From Aequorivita xiaoshiensis (GTDB lineage Bacteria; Bacteroidota; Bacteroidia; Flavobacteriales; Flavobacteriaceae), in the NCBI RefSeq assembly GCF_022008395.1, contig NZ_JAIRBB010000010.1, positions 47,479-111,478 on the forward strand: 64,000 bases of DNA, in the 5' to 3' direction. Positions 25,680 to 35,290 of the stretch are shown piece by piece (position 1 is the first letter of the stretch; each line of letters begins with the position of its first letter). A program made the position numbers and the translations under genes. The notes under the pieces were generated by a model. That model was not told where the DNA came from. It was given only the letters and a program-made list of their open reading frames with translations, and did no database searches.

Positions 25680-26870
25680 TTATGTTCTATTTAATTTAAA
25701 GACATGATTGGCCAGGCGTTCGGTACTACCATCATCCTGGTGTAAAAAATATAAATCCCGCATTTTTCTCCTTTTTTGGATATAAGCATCAACTCCACTA
25801 GCTAAAAGCTGTTCTAAGAAAATATAAAACTCTTCTTTATTTTGGTGTAATTTTGAAGGTAACCAATTTTCAATATCTTCAAAATACAACTCTTCATTAT
25901 CAATAACTTGTTTCAAATCTGTACAAAAGCATATAATTGGTTTATCCAATAAAGAAAAGTCCGTCATTACCGAAGAAAAATCTGTAATTAATATATCAAT
26001 ACAACATAGTAAGTCGTATAAAGTCATTTTTTGCTTTAAAACCCACTGGTCATTAATCACTAATATATTGTTCAGACCATTTAATTCGCTTTTATCTAAT
26101 GCATCATATAAATAATGTGGTTTTATTAGACAAATTGCATTGTGTTGCTTTAATATAATATTAAATTTAACCGAATCGAAACCTTTACAGTTGTATAGAT
26201 TGTCTAATTTTAGTCCGTTTACACCTAAGTTCAAATTTATCCCAGGAGGCATTCTTCTATAAGTAGGCATCCAAAGAATAATTTTATCATAAGATCTTAA
26301 ATCAGGTTTTATTTGTTTAATAATATTACCTCTATTTGTTTCGGCTTTAATCATAATATCATTTCTAGGATATCCTGAAACCGTAACGCTATCTAATGGT
26401 ACTTTAAAAAATTCTGAAAACATTTTTTGAGTAAAAGCTGATGTTGCAACGGTAATATCAGCTTTAATACCCTTGCGACCACCTCTTGCTGTCATAATCT
26501 TTTTATGTCCTACTCCATGCCAAAGGTTTATGTGTACTTGGTTGTTCGGTGAATCTAAATATCCATGAGTGCTAATAACATATTTGCTTGTTAAATATGT
26601 TAATCGGTATTTTACAGTATTAATTTCAATTAACTTGATCTTAGAGTTAAGTAATGGTTTAATTGACTCTCTAAACGATCTTTTTATTACATAAAAAACT
26701 GACGTATCATAATTTTCAGCAATATAATTCGCCATTGCAATTGCATTAGATTCAGCATTCAAACTATCTGTAATTAGTACATTTTGAAATTTCGGCAAAA
26801 TTCTTATCAGTGCTTTTGCCAAATTGCTTTTAAACTTTAGCGATAATATTTTTAGTGTATTTTTTTTCAA
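25680..26870 (-). CDS. CDP-glycerol/CDP-ribitol phosphotransferase-like protein (TagB/TagF family)
   Basis: 396 residues of the family that transfers glycerol- or ribitol-phosphate from a CDP donor to a polymer. Visible: ISTHGYLD (about 104-111), HINLWHGVGHKK (about 118-129) with the catalytic His, and the donor site ITDFSSVMTDFSLLDKP (about 313-329). The adjacent CDP-ribitol synthase makes ribitol-phosphate the likely group. Such polymers are best known as wall teichoic acids, yet some Gram-negative capsules also contain them (Haemophilus types a and b). Clustering with glycosyltransferases fits that. Confidence 0.87.
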   Translation of the reverse strand: MKKNTLKILSLKFKSNLAKALIRILPKFQNVLITDSLNAESNAIAMANYIAENYDTSVFYVIKRSFRESIKPLLNSKIKLIEINTVKYRLTYLTSKYVISTHGYLDSPNNQVHINLWHGVGHKKIMTARGGRKGIKADITVATSAFTQKMFSEFFKVPLDSVTVSGYPRNDIMIKAETNRGNIIKQIKPDLRSYDKIILWMPTYRRMPPGINLNLGVNGLKLDNLYNCKGFDSVKFNIILKQHNAICLIKPHYLYDALDKSELNGLNNILVINDQWVLKQKMTLYDLLCCIDILITDFSSVMTDFSLLDKPIICFCTDLKQVIDNEELYFEDIENWLPSKLHQNKEEFYIFLEQLLASGVDAYIQKRRKMRDLYFLHQDDGSTERLANHVFKLNRT

Positions 26871-26992
26871 TATTAATTTGTTTAAAGAAATAATCTCTTA
26901 TTGGAATTTTTACATACATAAATAGTTTCTCCTACATCCAATTGTTTTAAGTGTATAAATGAATTAAATAGTTCTCAATCTTTTGAAAGATA

Positions 26993-27817
26993 TTAATAAC
27001 TTTTAAACAATTTATAAATAATTGTTTTAGAACAAATAGCAATAATAGCTTTTTTATATAAACGGTTAATATATGGTTTTTTGTAATCCTGAATAGATTG
27101 TCTATTTACGAAATGAAATTTTAACATAGAAGTTAAGTTAATAAGATATTCTATAGGAGTAAAGGAAGTAGAATTGGAAATTCCTGGTCCCGTATGCCGT
27201 ATCCATTTAAACAAAGCCTTGTTTACGTATGAAAAGTCATCTATAATTAAAAATATTTTGAGGTAAAAATCTATGTCTTGTGCTTTCTTTATCTTAGGAT
27301 TCCATTTTAAAAACCCAGGTTTAAAAAAACTTAAATCTATTACTCCTATAGATGTAGATAAAAAGCGATGTTGAGTTATAATTTGCTCAATATTTCTATC
27401 ATTGGAAACAAACAATGTGTTTTCTCCATGTTCATTGGTATGAAAATAATCACATATGCAAATTCCTGTTTTTTCTATTTGCATTTTTTGTATTTGTAAC
27501 TCTAGTTTTTCAGGCATTAAATAATCATCAGAATCTAAAAATTGTAAGTATCTACCTGATGCATTCTTAATTCCATTATTTCGAGCGCTTGGTGCTCCCG
27601 AATTTTTTTGATAAATATATACAACCTTAAAGGCCTTATCTGTGTGTTGTATGACCCAATCGTTAATAATTTGCTTTGTATTATCTGTTGAACCATCATC
27701 TACTATCACAACTTCTATGGGCCTATAAGTTTGAGCCCAAACACTATCTAAAGTACTACAGATAAGTTCGGACCTATTAAAAGTAGGAATGATAACGGAA
27801 GCAAGATTGGTTTTCAT
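26993..27817 (-). CDS. Family 2 glycosyltransferase
   Basis: 274 residues with the GT-A start ASVIIPTFNRSELICSTL (6-23), VDDGSTDNTKQII (39-51), GAPSARNNGIKNA (about 74-86) and the DxD equivalent FLDSDDYL (about 93-100). The C-terminus is short and basic. Lies between the TagB/F-like gene and the ABC exporter. Different subgroup from the three CEGDDYW enzymes. Sugar unknown. Confidence 0.88.
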   Translation of the reverse strand: MKTNLASVIIPTFNRSELICSTLDSVWAQTYRPIEVVIVDDGSTDNTKQIINDWVIQHTDKAFKVVYIYQKNSGAPSARNNGIKNASGRYLQFLDSDDYLMPEKLELQIQKMQIEKTGICICDYFHTNEHGENTLFVSNDRNIEQIITQHRFLSTSIGVIDLSFFKPGFLKWNPKIKKAQDIDFYLKIFLIIDDFSYVNKALFKWIRHTGPGISNSTSFTPIEYLINLTSMLKFHFVNRQSIQDYKKPYINRLYKKAIIAICSKTIIYKLFKSY

Positions 27818-27862
27818 AAAAGAAACTCGGATTAATCTATGAGAGTTAGTTCAAATTTTGAT

Positions 27863-29659
27863 TTATAACTCCTGTAAGTTTACCATTCTGGCAAACCGTT
27901 CTTGTTTTTTAATTAAATTATTAAAATTATCTATATCTATAATTTCCCCTTTCTCCATCAAGACGATCTTATCAACGTTTTTTATTGTTGATAATCTATG
28001 CGCTACAATAAGAATAGTATATTTTCCTTGAAGTGCTTCTATGCTTTTTTGAATTGCCTTTTCAGTTTCAGAGTCTAAGGCTGAAGTGGCTTCGTCTAAA
28101 ATTAATAAGTCAATATCTTTGTAAAGTTCTCTCGCAATTGAAACTCTTTGTTTTTGACCTCCGCTCAAATTGATTCCGTTATTTCCTAATATAGTATTCT
28201 CTCTATCATCCAATTCAGTCACAAAATCTTCTAAAGATGCTTTTTGTACACTGTTCTTAAACCTAAGAAGGTTTTCAGGTGTTTTAGGTGCCCATAAAGT
28301 GACGTTATTATAAAGATTATCATCAAAAATTACTGGATCTTGACTTACATAACCTATACGTTTTTGATAGGAATTGGATTGAAAATTAATTAATGGAGTT
28401 CCATCGATGGTAAGACTACCATTACTTGGGTGTAACAGCCCAGTAAGTATGCTAATAAGGGTTGTTTTTCCACTACCACTTTCGCCAACAAATGCAACAC
28501 TTTCATTTTTTGAGATATGAAGATTTATATTTTTTAAAATTGGTTTAGTTTCGTAAGCAAAGTAAAGGTCTTTAATCGAAATATTATCTCCAAATTCACT
28601 AAAAGCAAGAGTTCCATCTTTAAATCTATTTTTATTCATAGAATCATTAAAATCTTGAATATTTTCTATAGACCCTGACACTTTTAAAAAAGTATTCCAC
28701 ATTGCTTGTAAGCCTATTAAAGAGTTTAGTGCTCTAAAGAAGAACAGCAAACTCACCAATGTAGTGTTTAAATTACCATCAAAAAAATAAAACTGTACCC
28801 ACATTAAAAACACTAATACAATTATTACAATTGGCTCTACCACCGCACTCCCAATACTAGACAATACGCTAATACGTTTTCTTGAGGACTCAATTGAATA
28901 AATAGTATCCTCCAATTTTTGAGCAAACCTACCTATCATTCCTGTTGACCTTAAATATTTAAAATGTGAAACATACTGAATTACTTGCCCTTGAAAATGG
29001 TGATTTTGATTCGTTAGTCCTCTAGAAGCACTTCTAGTACGGCTATAAACTAATTTGAATAAAAAATGAGAAATAACTCCAAACAAAATAACCAAGAGAG
29101 CAAATCCTGGATTAATTAAAAAAGCAAAGCCAAGGTAGACAAGTGCCATTAAAGCATTTCGAATAGTTCCAAAATATGTACTAAATGCTTCTGAAACTCG
29201 ATCTACCTCTCCGCTTAAGGTATTTTGAATACGACCAGAATCGGATATCATGAACTGTTTAAAACTAATCTGATTTAATCCTCTCAACAGTTGTATTCTA
29301 AGGTTCCTAATAAACTCCTGTTGAATTTTTATAAAATAAATACTCCCAAAGTATTTTACAACCCCCTTGAGAATAAAAAAGATTAACATTACCAAGATAA
29401 TCTTAGCTATACTAAGATCTATACCAATGTTTTTAATACCTTCAACAATAAAGGCTAAATTTCCCATTGCAGATATATCTACTCCTCCTTCTTGATTGAG
29501 TGCTTGTAAGATGGGTAAAAACATTGACAATCCTAAAGCATCTAGTAAACTAATAGAAATACTCAAGGTTAGAATAATCAAAAATTTACTTTTCAATTTC
29601 GAATAGAAAAAGATAAAATCAGAGAAATATTCTTTAAAAATTCTAGGAACTTTACCCAT
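27863..29659 (-). CDS. ABC transporter, fused permease/ATP-binding protein (MsbA-like)
   Basis: 598-residue half-transporter. Six membrane helices (about 25-310), then the nucleotide-binding domain: Walker A GESGSGKTT (392-400), signature LSGGQ (498-502), Walker B LLILDEATSALD (518-529), H-loop His554. Works as a homodimer in the inner membrane. In glycan loci such exporters flip lipid-linked oligosaccharides (PglK type) or lipid A-like molecules; substrate is not visible. It gives the locus a second possible flippase beside Wzx. Confidence 0.92.
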   Translation of the reverse strand: MGKVPRIFKEYFSDFIFFYSKLKSKFLIILTLSISISLLDALGLSMFLPILQALNQEGGVDISAMGNLAFIVEGIKNIGIDLSIAKIILVMLIFFILKGVVKYFGSIYFIKIQQEFIRNLRIQLLRGLNQISFKQFMISDSGRIQNTLSGEVDRVSEAFSTYFGTIRNALMALVYLGFAFLINPGFALLVILFGVISHFLFKLVYSRTRSASRGLTNQNHHFQGQVIQYVSHFKYLRSTGMIGRFAQKLEDTIYSIESSRKRISVLSSIGSAVVEPIVIIVLVFLMWVQFYFFDGNLNTTLVSLLFFFRALNSLIGLQAMWNTFLKVSGSIENIQDFNDSMNKNRFKDGTLAFSEFGDNISIKDLYFAYETKPILKNINLHISKNESVAFVGESGSGKTTLISILTGLLHPSNGSLTIDGTPLINFQSNSYQKRIGYVSQDPVIFDDNLYNNVTLWAPKTPENLLRFKNSVQKASLEDFVTELDDRENTILGNNGINLSGGQKQRVSIARELYKDIDLLILDEATSALDSETEKAIQKSIEALQGKYTILIVAHRLSTIKNVDKIVLMEKGEIIDIDNFNNLIKKQERFARMVNLQEL

Positions 29660-29807
29660 AGATATGATGTAAATACATTAAAATTCCACATATAATTACT
29701 TATTTAAACGAAAGCTTTACCGAAACCTACTTTTTCTTGGTCTATTTCAATAATTTAAACTATTCATTTGAAGTATTTATGAGGTCGATTTTAGTTAATA
29801 TAAACCT

Positions 29808-30839
29808 TTACATTGTTATTTTAAAAGGTTGTTTTATTTTGCGTGGTATTAAAAGCTTTAAAAACAACACGTATTCATTTTTTCTTCGAAGGCTCTTAAC
29901 CGCATCCCGTATAATCGGTTTAGGACTAAATTCTTTTAGGGCTTCAGGTTTTTCATATTTTAAAATTTGATATTTGAACAGGGTATCCACAAATTTCTGT
30001 CGAAGCACTTCATTTTTATTCGCGAAATATAGTTCTTTATACACTTCGTATTGAATATAAAGCTGTTCTGTACTAGATTTAGGCGCGAAAATGCCTCCTA
30101 AATGTTTATTTTGTACTCCTAAGATTTCTTGTATGTACATCCCATCACCTTCCATTAATAAATGATACATTAAATGTACATCTCGTGTAGATTTATATTG
30201 TAATAATTTTTCAAAAATTTGTGGTTTATTTCTAAATACAGTAGTGAGAGTTTTAGTTTGCCATTTTCTTACTAAATCAGAAAAATTAAATCTATATGAA
30301 TTATCTTGAATTTGGGTTGAAGGGTTGATTGGCGAGTACAAATGCTCTACTTCACCAAAAGGGCTCTTCGAAATATAACCGCCAGTAACTAAAATTAAAT
30401 CTTGATTTTTTTCTAAAGCCGTAACTTGCTTTTGAAGCTTTAAAGGATCTGTCCAATAATCATCTCCTTCACAAGTAGCAATATATTTACCACGCGCGGT
30501 AAATAAGTTATAAAACGCATTTATTTGAAAGGGATGTAGGCCTATCTTACTAGGGTTGCTTTTAGAGTTGTGTAGAAATAATTTAATTTTTTCAGGATAC
30601 TTTTGTGCATATTCTATACAAACTTCTCTAGTTCCATCGGTAGATTCATCTTCACCTATTAGGATCTCAAAATAAAAGTTTGTTTTTTGCATTAGAATTC
30701 CATCAAGACAATCTTTGATGTATTTAATGTGCTGATAGGTTTGTACTAAAACAGAAACCAAAGGTGTATGATTAACTTCATGGGCAAATTCTTCTGGTTT
30801 ATAATTTTGCAAAAAAGATTTAATTTCCTGAGGTGGCAT
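29808..30839 (-). CDS. Family 2 glycosyltransferase (CEGDDYW subgroup)
   Basis: 343 residues. VSVLVQTYQHIKYIKDCL (28-45), IGEDESTDGTREVC and CEGDDYWTDPLKLQKQV repeat the sequence of the gene at 24547 almost residue for residue in this half; the C-terminal half differs. Lies 32 bases from the 30872 gene, a third member, in one operon. Probably a duplicated enzyme with altered acceptor. Confidence 0.88.
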   Translation of the reverse strand: MPPQEIKSFLQNYKPEEFAHEVNHTPLVSVLVQTYQHIKYIKDCLDGILMQKTNFYFEILIGEDESTDGTREVCIEYAQKYPEKIKLFLHNSKSNPSKIGLHPFQINAFYNLFTARGKYIATCEGDDYWTDPLKLQKQVTALEKNQDLILVTGGYISKSPFGEVEHLYSPINPSTQIQDNSYRFNFSDLVRKWQTKTLTTVFRNKPQIFEKLLQYKSTRDVHLMYHLLMEGDGMYIQEILGVQNKHLGGIFAPKSSTEQLYIQYEVYKELYFANKNEVLRQKFVDTLFKYQILKYEKPEALKEFSPKPIIRDAVKSLRRKNEYVLFLKLLIPRKIKQPFKITM

Positions 30840-30871
30840 ACAATACTATTCTTCGTTAATATTAAATTAAA

Positions 30872-31882
30872 TTACAAACTTTTAAAACGTTGAATTAAAA
30901 TTTGAGTTCTTTTCTTTAAAAGTTTTATTTGGTAAGGAATTAAGGTTTTATATAGTTCTCTTCTTTCTTGTTTTGTTTTAATGAGATCTTTAATTTCCTC
31001 ATATACCTCTTTAGTCCCCACAATTTTATCTTTAAGTTCAGGTGTCTTTATTTTTCGAGAAGAAAACAAACCAGAAATTCTGAGGTTGATTATACTAAAA
31101 CTAACTTTTAAAAATTGAATTTTGATAAATTTATTTTGATCCTTTCTATAAATCTCCTTAAGAATATGGTAATATACTAACAATAGTTCTTGATGAGTTC
31201 TGCCGCTAAACACTCCTCCTTGATGTCTATTATAGACAACTAGTATTTCTTTACTATAATACCCTTTATTTCCTTTTAGGATATGATAAAAGAGATGAAT
31301 ATCAAAAGGGGATTCATATTGTTCTAAAACTTTGGCTTTGTCGGTCAAGTTTCTAATAAGAGCTGTTGACGGTCTTACAAACCAGTGTTTCATTAGATCT
31401 CCTAGATCAAAACAAAACCCATTATCAACTTCTTTTTCTGCAGAAACTATCCCCTCTTTAACAATCGGTATAACCTCTTCCTCCTTAATTAAATTAAAGG
31501 CACTACAGACCATAGAAAAATCAGGATTGTTTTCTAAAAAAGCTACTTGCTTTTGAAGTTTATCATTACCAATCCAATAATCGTCTCCCTCACAAAGTGC
31601 TATATACTTACCTTTAGCCCTTGGATAGTTAAATCTCAAATTAATACCACTTGCTTTTTTTGACCATTGATTTTCAGTTTGTAAAATTGGTTTTACAATA
31701 TCTGGATATTTCTGTTGAAACTCCTTAATAATTGCTTGCGTACCATCGGTAGAGGCATCGTCGTGAATCAAAATCTCAAAATCGAAATCACATTCTTGAC
31801 TCACCAAGCTTTCAAGACATAAACGAATGAACTTCTCATGATTATAAGTTATACACAATATGGAAGCTAAAGGATTGTTCAT
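30872..31882 (-). CDS. Family 2 glycosyltransferase (CEGDDYW subgroup)
   Basis: 336 residues: ASILCITYNHEKFIRLCL (6-23), IHDDASTDGTQAII (39-52) and CEGDDYWIGNDKLQKQV (about 97-113). More distant from the other two members, with IGN in place of TDP. Its start overlaps the acetyltransferase gene by four bases. Basic C-terminal tail, no membrane helix. Confidence 0.88.
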   Translation of the reverse strand: MNNPLASILCITYNHEKFIRLCLESLVSQECDFDFEILIHDDASTDGTQAIIKEFQQKYPDIVKPILQTENQWSKKASGINLRFNYPRAKGKYIALCEGDDYWIGNDKLQKQVAFLENNPDFSMVCSAFNLIKEEEVIPIVKEGIVSAEKEVDNGFCFDLGDLMKHWFVRPSTALIRNLTDKAKVLEQYESPFDIHLFYHILKGNKGYYSKEILVVYNRHQGGVFSGRTHQELLLVYYHILKEIYRKDQNKFIKIQFLKVSFSIINLRISGLFSSRKIKTPELKDKIVGTKEVYEEIKDLIKTKQERRELYKTLIPYQIKLLKKRTQILIQRFKSL

Positions 31883-32400
31883 ATTTCTCTAATCAAATAG
31901 ATTGATTCATTGCTAGTTTCAACTTCCTTAAACCCTAATCTTTTGTAATACAAGATCAATCTTCTATTGGAATGATGCACTTCTGTGTGGATAGATTTTA
32001 TAATAGGTTCTTCTGCCTTTGCCACTTCTGACAAGGCTCCTATAAACTGATTACTAACTTGTTGCATTTCTACACTCATATCATTTAGATTTTGAGACCT
32101 ACTAACAGTGTTCAACAACACTTTAAATAGCTCTAATCCTTTCCCGCGATATTCTTTATCAATACTGAAATTGGAACCAAAAATAAATTTTTCTTCTACA
32201 TTATAATAAATCGCCAAAAGTCCGACGAGTTTTTCTTCTGCAAAAATCTCAACACAGATCGCTCTATCCGCCAATTTTTTAGCATAATGATTTATATCTA
32301 CATAGGTTCGTAGTGGAATAGCGAAATCTTCATCCACTCTAATTAAGTGATCCTTAATCTGATGTATGGTAGCCTTATTAATAGCATATTTTAATTTCAT
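31879..32400 (-). CDS. GNAT family N-acetyltransferase
   Basis: 173 residues. The acetyl-CoA motif region reads FSIDKEYRGKGLELFKVLL (about 99-117), with the Q/RxxGxG pattern as RGKGL, and the closing YYKRLGFKEVE (about 154-164) is typical of the fold's last strands. Overlaps its neighbours by four bases on each side, so it is translationally coupled with WbqC and the GT2 gene. Likely N-acetylates an amino sugar of the repeat unit, which is an inference from context. Confidence 0.8.
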   Translation of the reverse strand: MKLKYAINKATIHQIKDHLIRVDEDFAIPLRTYVDINHYAKKLADRAICVEIFAEEKLVGLLAIYYNVEEKFIFGSNFSIDKEYRGKGLELFKVLLNTVSRSQNLNDMSVEMQQVSNQFIGALSEVAKAEEPIIKSIHTEVHHSNRRLILYYKRLGFKEVETSNESIYLIREI

Positions 32401-33113
32401 GGTGAATTTATAATTTCAAAGTGACTGAGATACTCTTGAACCTGAGCAACATTATTAAACATACAAACATCCATGATTGATAGAAAGGGTATAAAATCGT
32501 TATCAAATTGCGAATATTCTATGTGACTAGTTCTAAAAAAGAGTAATTGCAAATTTTCTTTTTCAAAACTTTCTGAGTCGTATAAGTGCTTCCCACCAAA
32601 GGAATTTATATAGTGAGTTGCACGTAATGCTTTACAAACTCCTATAACCTTATCCTGTGCCCTTAATAAGTGGACATCCTTCCCCAATTTTGAAAATACT
32701 TTAATAGGGGTTTCAATTTTTAAGTAATCTTTTATACAATATACACTATTAAGAATATAGTCAAATAGATTGCGTTCTTTACAAAATATTATTTCCTGAA
32801 CTACTGGAAAAAAATCCTTAAAATAAGGAGCTTTTAAATAATTAGCTTCTATACGCCTCAATAATTTACCTGCCTCTTTATCGAAATTTTTGGCTAAATA
32901 ACGCTGATCTACATCTAAAAAATCGGAATCTTTCTTAATTGGCAATGTAAAATAGGCTTCTTTTCCATTTTGAAGCATTCGATTTCGACGAATCCAACTG
33001 GCTTTAGAAAACTCTATGTTATCGTAAATCACAAATTCATCCACCATTTCCATCAATTGAAAATACCCTATATAAGGTAAAAAATAGGGTTGCATAATTC
33101 CAATTTTCTTCAT
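32397..33113 (-). CDS. WbqC family protein
   Basis: 238 residues with the family's start IMQPYFLPYIGYFQLM (6-21), then VDEFVIYDNIEFSKASWIRRN (24-44 in two parts) and INSFGGKHLYD (about 183-193). WbqC proteins lie in O-antigen and capsule loci; biochemical role is not settled. Partner of GNAT-type genes in several amino-sugar clusters. Four-base overlap with the acetyltransferase gene. Confidence 0.88.
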   Translation of the reverse strand: MKKIGIMQPYFLPYIGYFQLMEMVDEFVIYDNIEFSKASWIRRNRMLQNGKEAYFTLPIKKDSDFLDVDQRYLAKNFDKEAGKLLRRIEANYLKAPYFKDFFPVVQEIIFCKERNLFDYILNSVYCIKDYLKIETPIKVFSKLGKDVHLLRAQDKVIGVCKALRATHYINSFGGKHLYDSESFEKENLQLLFFRTSHIEYSQFDNDFIPFLSIMDVCMFNNVAQVQEYLSHFEIINSP

Positions 33114-33219
33114 TTATATTTTGCTTATAGTTTTATTAGAATCTTTTCCTTAATCAATTTAATTACAACTGCATCTTTAAAGAAGTCCATTCAAATAATT
33201 AAATTTCATTTAATTTATA

Positions 33220-34224
33220 TTATGAGAGATAAGTCTTAGGGACAGTTTCTAATTCATCCATTAATTGCTTATTGGTTATTTTCCATTCCTGTTTCATTCT
33301 TTTTAAAATATCGTCTGACGGAGCACGGAGCTTATAAAAATCCTCAAATGGTTGTTGCGGTATACGGCTCATCTTACTTAAAGCCAAACGTTTCGTTAAT
33401 ATATTTTCATATACTTCTTCATTGCTATAGCCAGATTCCAAGCGTACTAAACTAGTTCTATTAAGATGATTTAAATAGGGAAATAGCACATGTTCCCCCA
33501 TCCCCCTGCGAAATTCCTGATTGACATATAATAAATTTGCCTGTTCTTCTTTCTTTAAAGATGGATTATCATTCCAAATTGGTAAATTCTTATTTGAAAT
33601 CCCCAAAAGCTGTGAAACGCTCGCATTAATTTCAATTTCAGGATTACTTTTCCAATTTTCAAAAAACTGTAAATGAATGTTTTCATCGCCAAAACTTTGT
33701 TTTAGAAAATCATAAACTTGAGGGTAGTTTAGAAGTTCCCAAAAATTTCGATCTCGGTAGGCCCAAACCCACTGAATAAAATTGGAAAAAGTCTCTGGAT
33801 AACCCATTCTAAGAAATTCCCCATATAATGATTTTAAAAAATCAAATTGCTCTCGAATCACCAATAAAATATGAATGTCATAGCCTTCAAATAATAATTT
33901 GATTCGCTCTGTAATTGTCTCAAAGTCTAAAGAAGAAAATGGAAAAACCAAGGTTTCTAATGAAAAAACAGTCGTATTGCTCGCACTGTTAACAAATTCA
34001 TCAACTATCTTCTTAGCTTCTATAAAATTGCGCTCGAAATACGGTTTATTAGCATGCTGCAATAAGCTCTGAAAAACAAACTCTAATCCGCTATTAGCAA
34101 AGCTAAGATGGTCTCCCACACCTATACCTCCATATGTAATTTCCGGATGCTTCTCAAAGAATGCTTTTTGAAGACTAGTGGAAAAACATTTCGGGTAACC
34201 CATATGGATCCATACTTGTTTCAT
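33220..34224 (-). CDS. Sulfotransferase-like protein
   Basis: 334 residues, cytoplasmic. The start KQVWIHMGYPKCFSTSLQ (2-19) fits the PAPS 5'-phosphosulfate loop (PKxxSTSL form), and a strand-helix with LVIREQFDFLKSLYGEFL (about 116-133) resembles the 3'-phosphate site of sulfotransferases, with an Arg and a Ser. This would move sulfate from PAPS to a sugar hydroxyl. CysN, CysD, CysC and CysQ, which make and clear this donor system, are encoded at 54-59 kb. Weak similarity overall; the acceptor is not known. Confidence 0.68.
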   Translation of the reverse strand: MKQVWIHMGYPKCFSTSLQKAFFEKHPEITYGGIGVGDHLSFANSGLEFVFQSLLQHANKPYFERNFIEAKKIVDEFVNSASNTTVFSLETLVFPFSSLDFETITERIKLLFEGYDIHILLVIREQFDFLKSLYGEFLRMGYPETFSNFIQWVWAYRDRNFWELLNYPQVYDFLKQSFGDENIHLQFFENWKSNPEIEINASVSQLLGISNKNLPIWNDNPSLKKEEQANLLYVNQEFRRGMGEHVLFPYLNHLNRTSLVRLESGYSNEEVYENILTKRLALSKMSRIPQQPFEDFYKLRAPSDDILKRMKQEWKITNKQLMDELETVPKTYLS

Positions 34225-34309
34225 AATATTTTTAGATTTTAATAAATAGGTAGATTTCAGTTTGGTTGCCCAAATACTATTAAGTAAAGGACTTTTTCGG
34301 ACTTAAGGG

Positions 34310-34966
34310 TTACAGAAGTTTTAATTTAGAGGAATTATAACTCTGCCTTTCGGTGGCCTTATTTAAGTAAACAGATTCTGGATCTGTACTTTTAGAAATT
34401 GTACATCCCATTCCAACAACTGTATGTTCTCCCAAGGTAATATTGGGGCCTATTATAGAACCTAAACCGATAAAAACATTTTTTTCAACTTGCACATTAC
34501 CCGCTAATATACTTGCCGAAATAAAACTATTAGCCTTTATTTTACAATGGTGTCCAATCTTAGAAGTTATTAGAGTTACATTATCATCAATTTCAACAAA
34601 ATTCGAAATCGCACAATCCTGACCTATATATACGTTTTCTCCAATAATAAGGTCTTCCGGAAAGTCTAGTATTGGCCAAATACAGTTTACAAATTGATAC
34701 CCCTTTTCCTTGGCATCTCGGAAAATTTCTTCCCTTGCACGGTTTATTTGTTGCGGCCCAATAGCAATAAACATTTTAAATTCACTAGGTGGGTAAATCC
34801 GTGAAATATCCTCGTATGAAACTATTGGAAGTCCATTTAACTCTGTTTTATTTAAGTACTTATTCCTAACAGTGAACGCAACAACTTCGTGAAGATTATT
34901 TCGTTTCATCTCATAGGCGGTCAATTCTGCATGTCGGCCAGCACCATATATTACAACTTTATCCAT
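34310..34966 (-). CDS. NeuD/PglD-type sugar O- or N-acetyltransferase (left-handed beta-helix)
   Basis: 218 residues. An N-terminal Rossmann-like part with VVIYGAGRHAELTAYEM (4-20) is followed by hexapeptide repeats (about 105-205: LIIGENVYIGQDCAIS, VFIGLGSIIGPN, HTVVGMGCTIS), the acetyl-CoA binding beta-helix. Members acetylate sialic acids, bacillosamine precursors or other sugars. First gene of the leftward first locus; TATATTTG at 35031-35038 (minus strand) is a good -7 element ahead of it. Confidence 0.87.
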   Translation of the reverse strand: MDKVVIYGAGRHAELTAYEMKRNNLHEVVAFTVRNKYLNKTELNGLPIVSYEDISRIYPPSEFKMFIAIGPQQINRAREEIFRDAKEKGYQFVNCIWPILDFPEDLIIGENVYIGQDCAISNFVEIDDNVTLITSKIGHHCKIKANSFISASILAGNVQVEKNVFIGLGSIIGPNITLGEHTVVGMGCTISKSTDPESVYLNKATERQSYNSSKLKLL

Positions 34967-35030
34967 AGTGGTATTTGCTTATTAATAAATTAACAAGAAT
35001 TATTGGGGAGAAAGTCGGTTTTGCTATTGG

Positions 35031-35038
35031 CAAATATA
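35031..35038 (-). promoter_or_regulatory. Candidate -7 element of the first glycan locus
   Basis: TATATTTG on the minus strand matches TAnnTTTG exactly, about 65 bases before the start codon at 34966. No clear -33 element. Confidence 0.4.
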
Positions 35039-35136
35039 AGATAAATACATCTAATATAAGGTTTTAATTAAACTTATAGTAATACATTTCTATTGATTAT
35101 TCCGAAACAAATTTTCAAAGTCAAAATTACAAATTA

Positions 35137-35152
35137 CAATTCACTTGAATTG
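35137..35152. promoter_or_regulatory. Perfect inverted repeat, possible operator
   Basis: CAATTCA and TGAATTG flank a two-base spacer. It lies between divergent genes, upstream of both candidate -7 elements, where a repressor or activator could act. Confidence 0.3.
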
Positions 35153-35290
35153 AAAGTAGTTAAACACTTAAAATACTTTACCTCTTAGCACCCATTGTCT
35201 TTAAGTAGAATATTGATTTTTCAAACCTCTTAAGATAATAAACCACCGATAAATCTTATCTTTACAAATCTAAAACGCAAACAAAGAACT

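Larger units (their letters stand above)
34967..35290. other. Intergenic stretch between divergent genes
   Basis: 324 bases between the NeuD-like gene and lplA, with no gene. It holds a -7 element for the leftward side (35031-35038), a perfect inverted repeat (35137-35152) and TATCTTTAC (35257-35265) as a possible -7 for lplA. Confidence 0.5.

Noticed and set aside
29737..29970. 77-codon plus-strand frame between the ABC exporter and a GT2 gene
   Set aside because: Lies mostly inside the opposite-strand GT2 gene; no family features.
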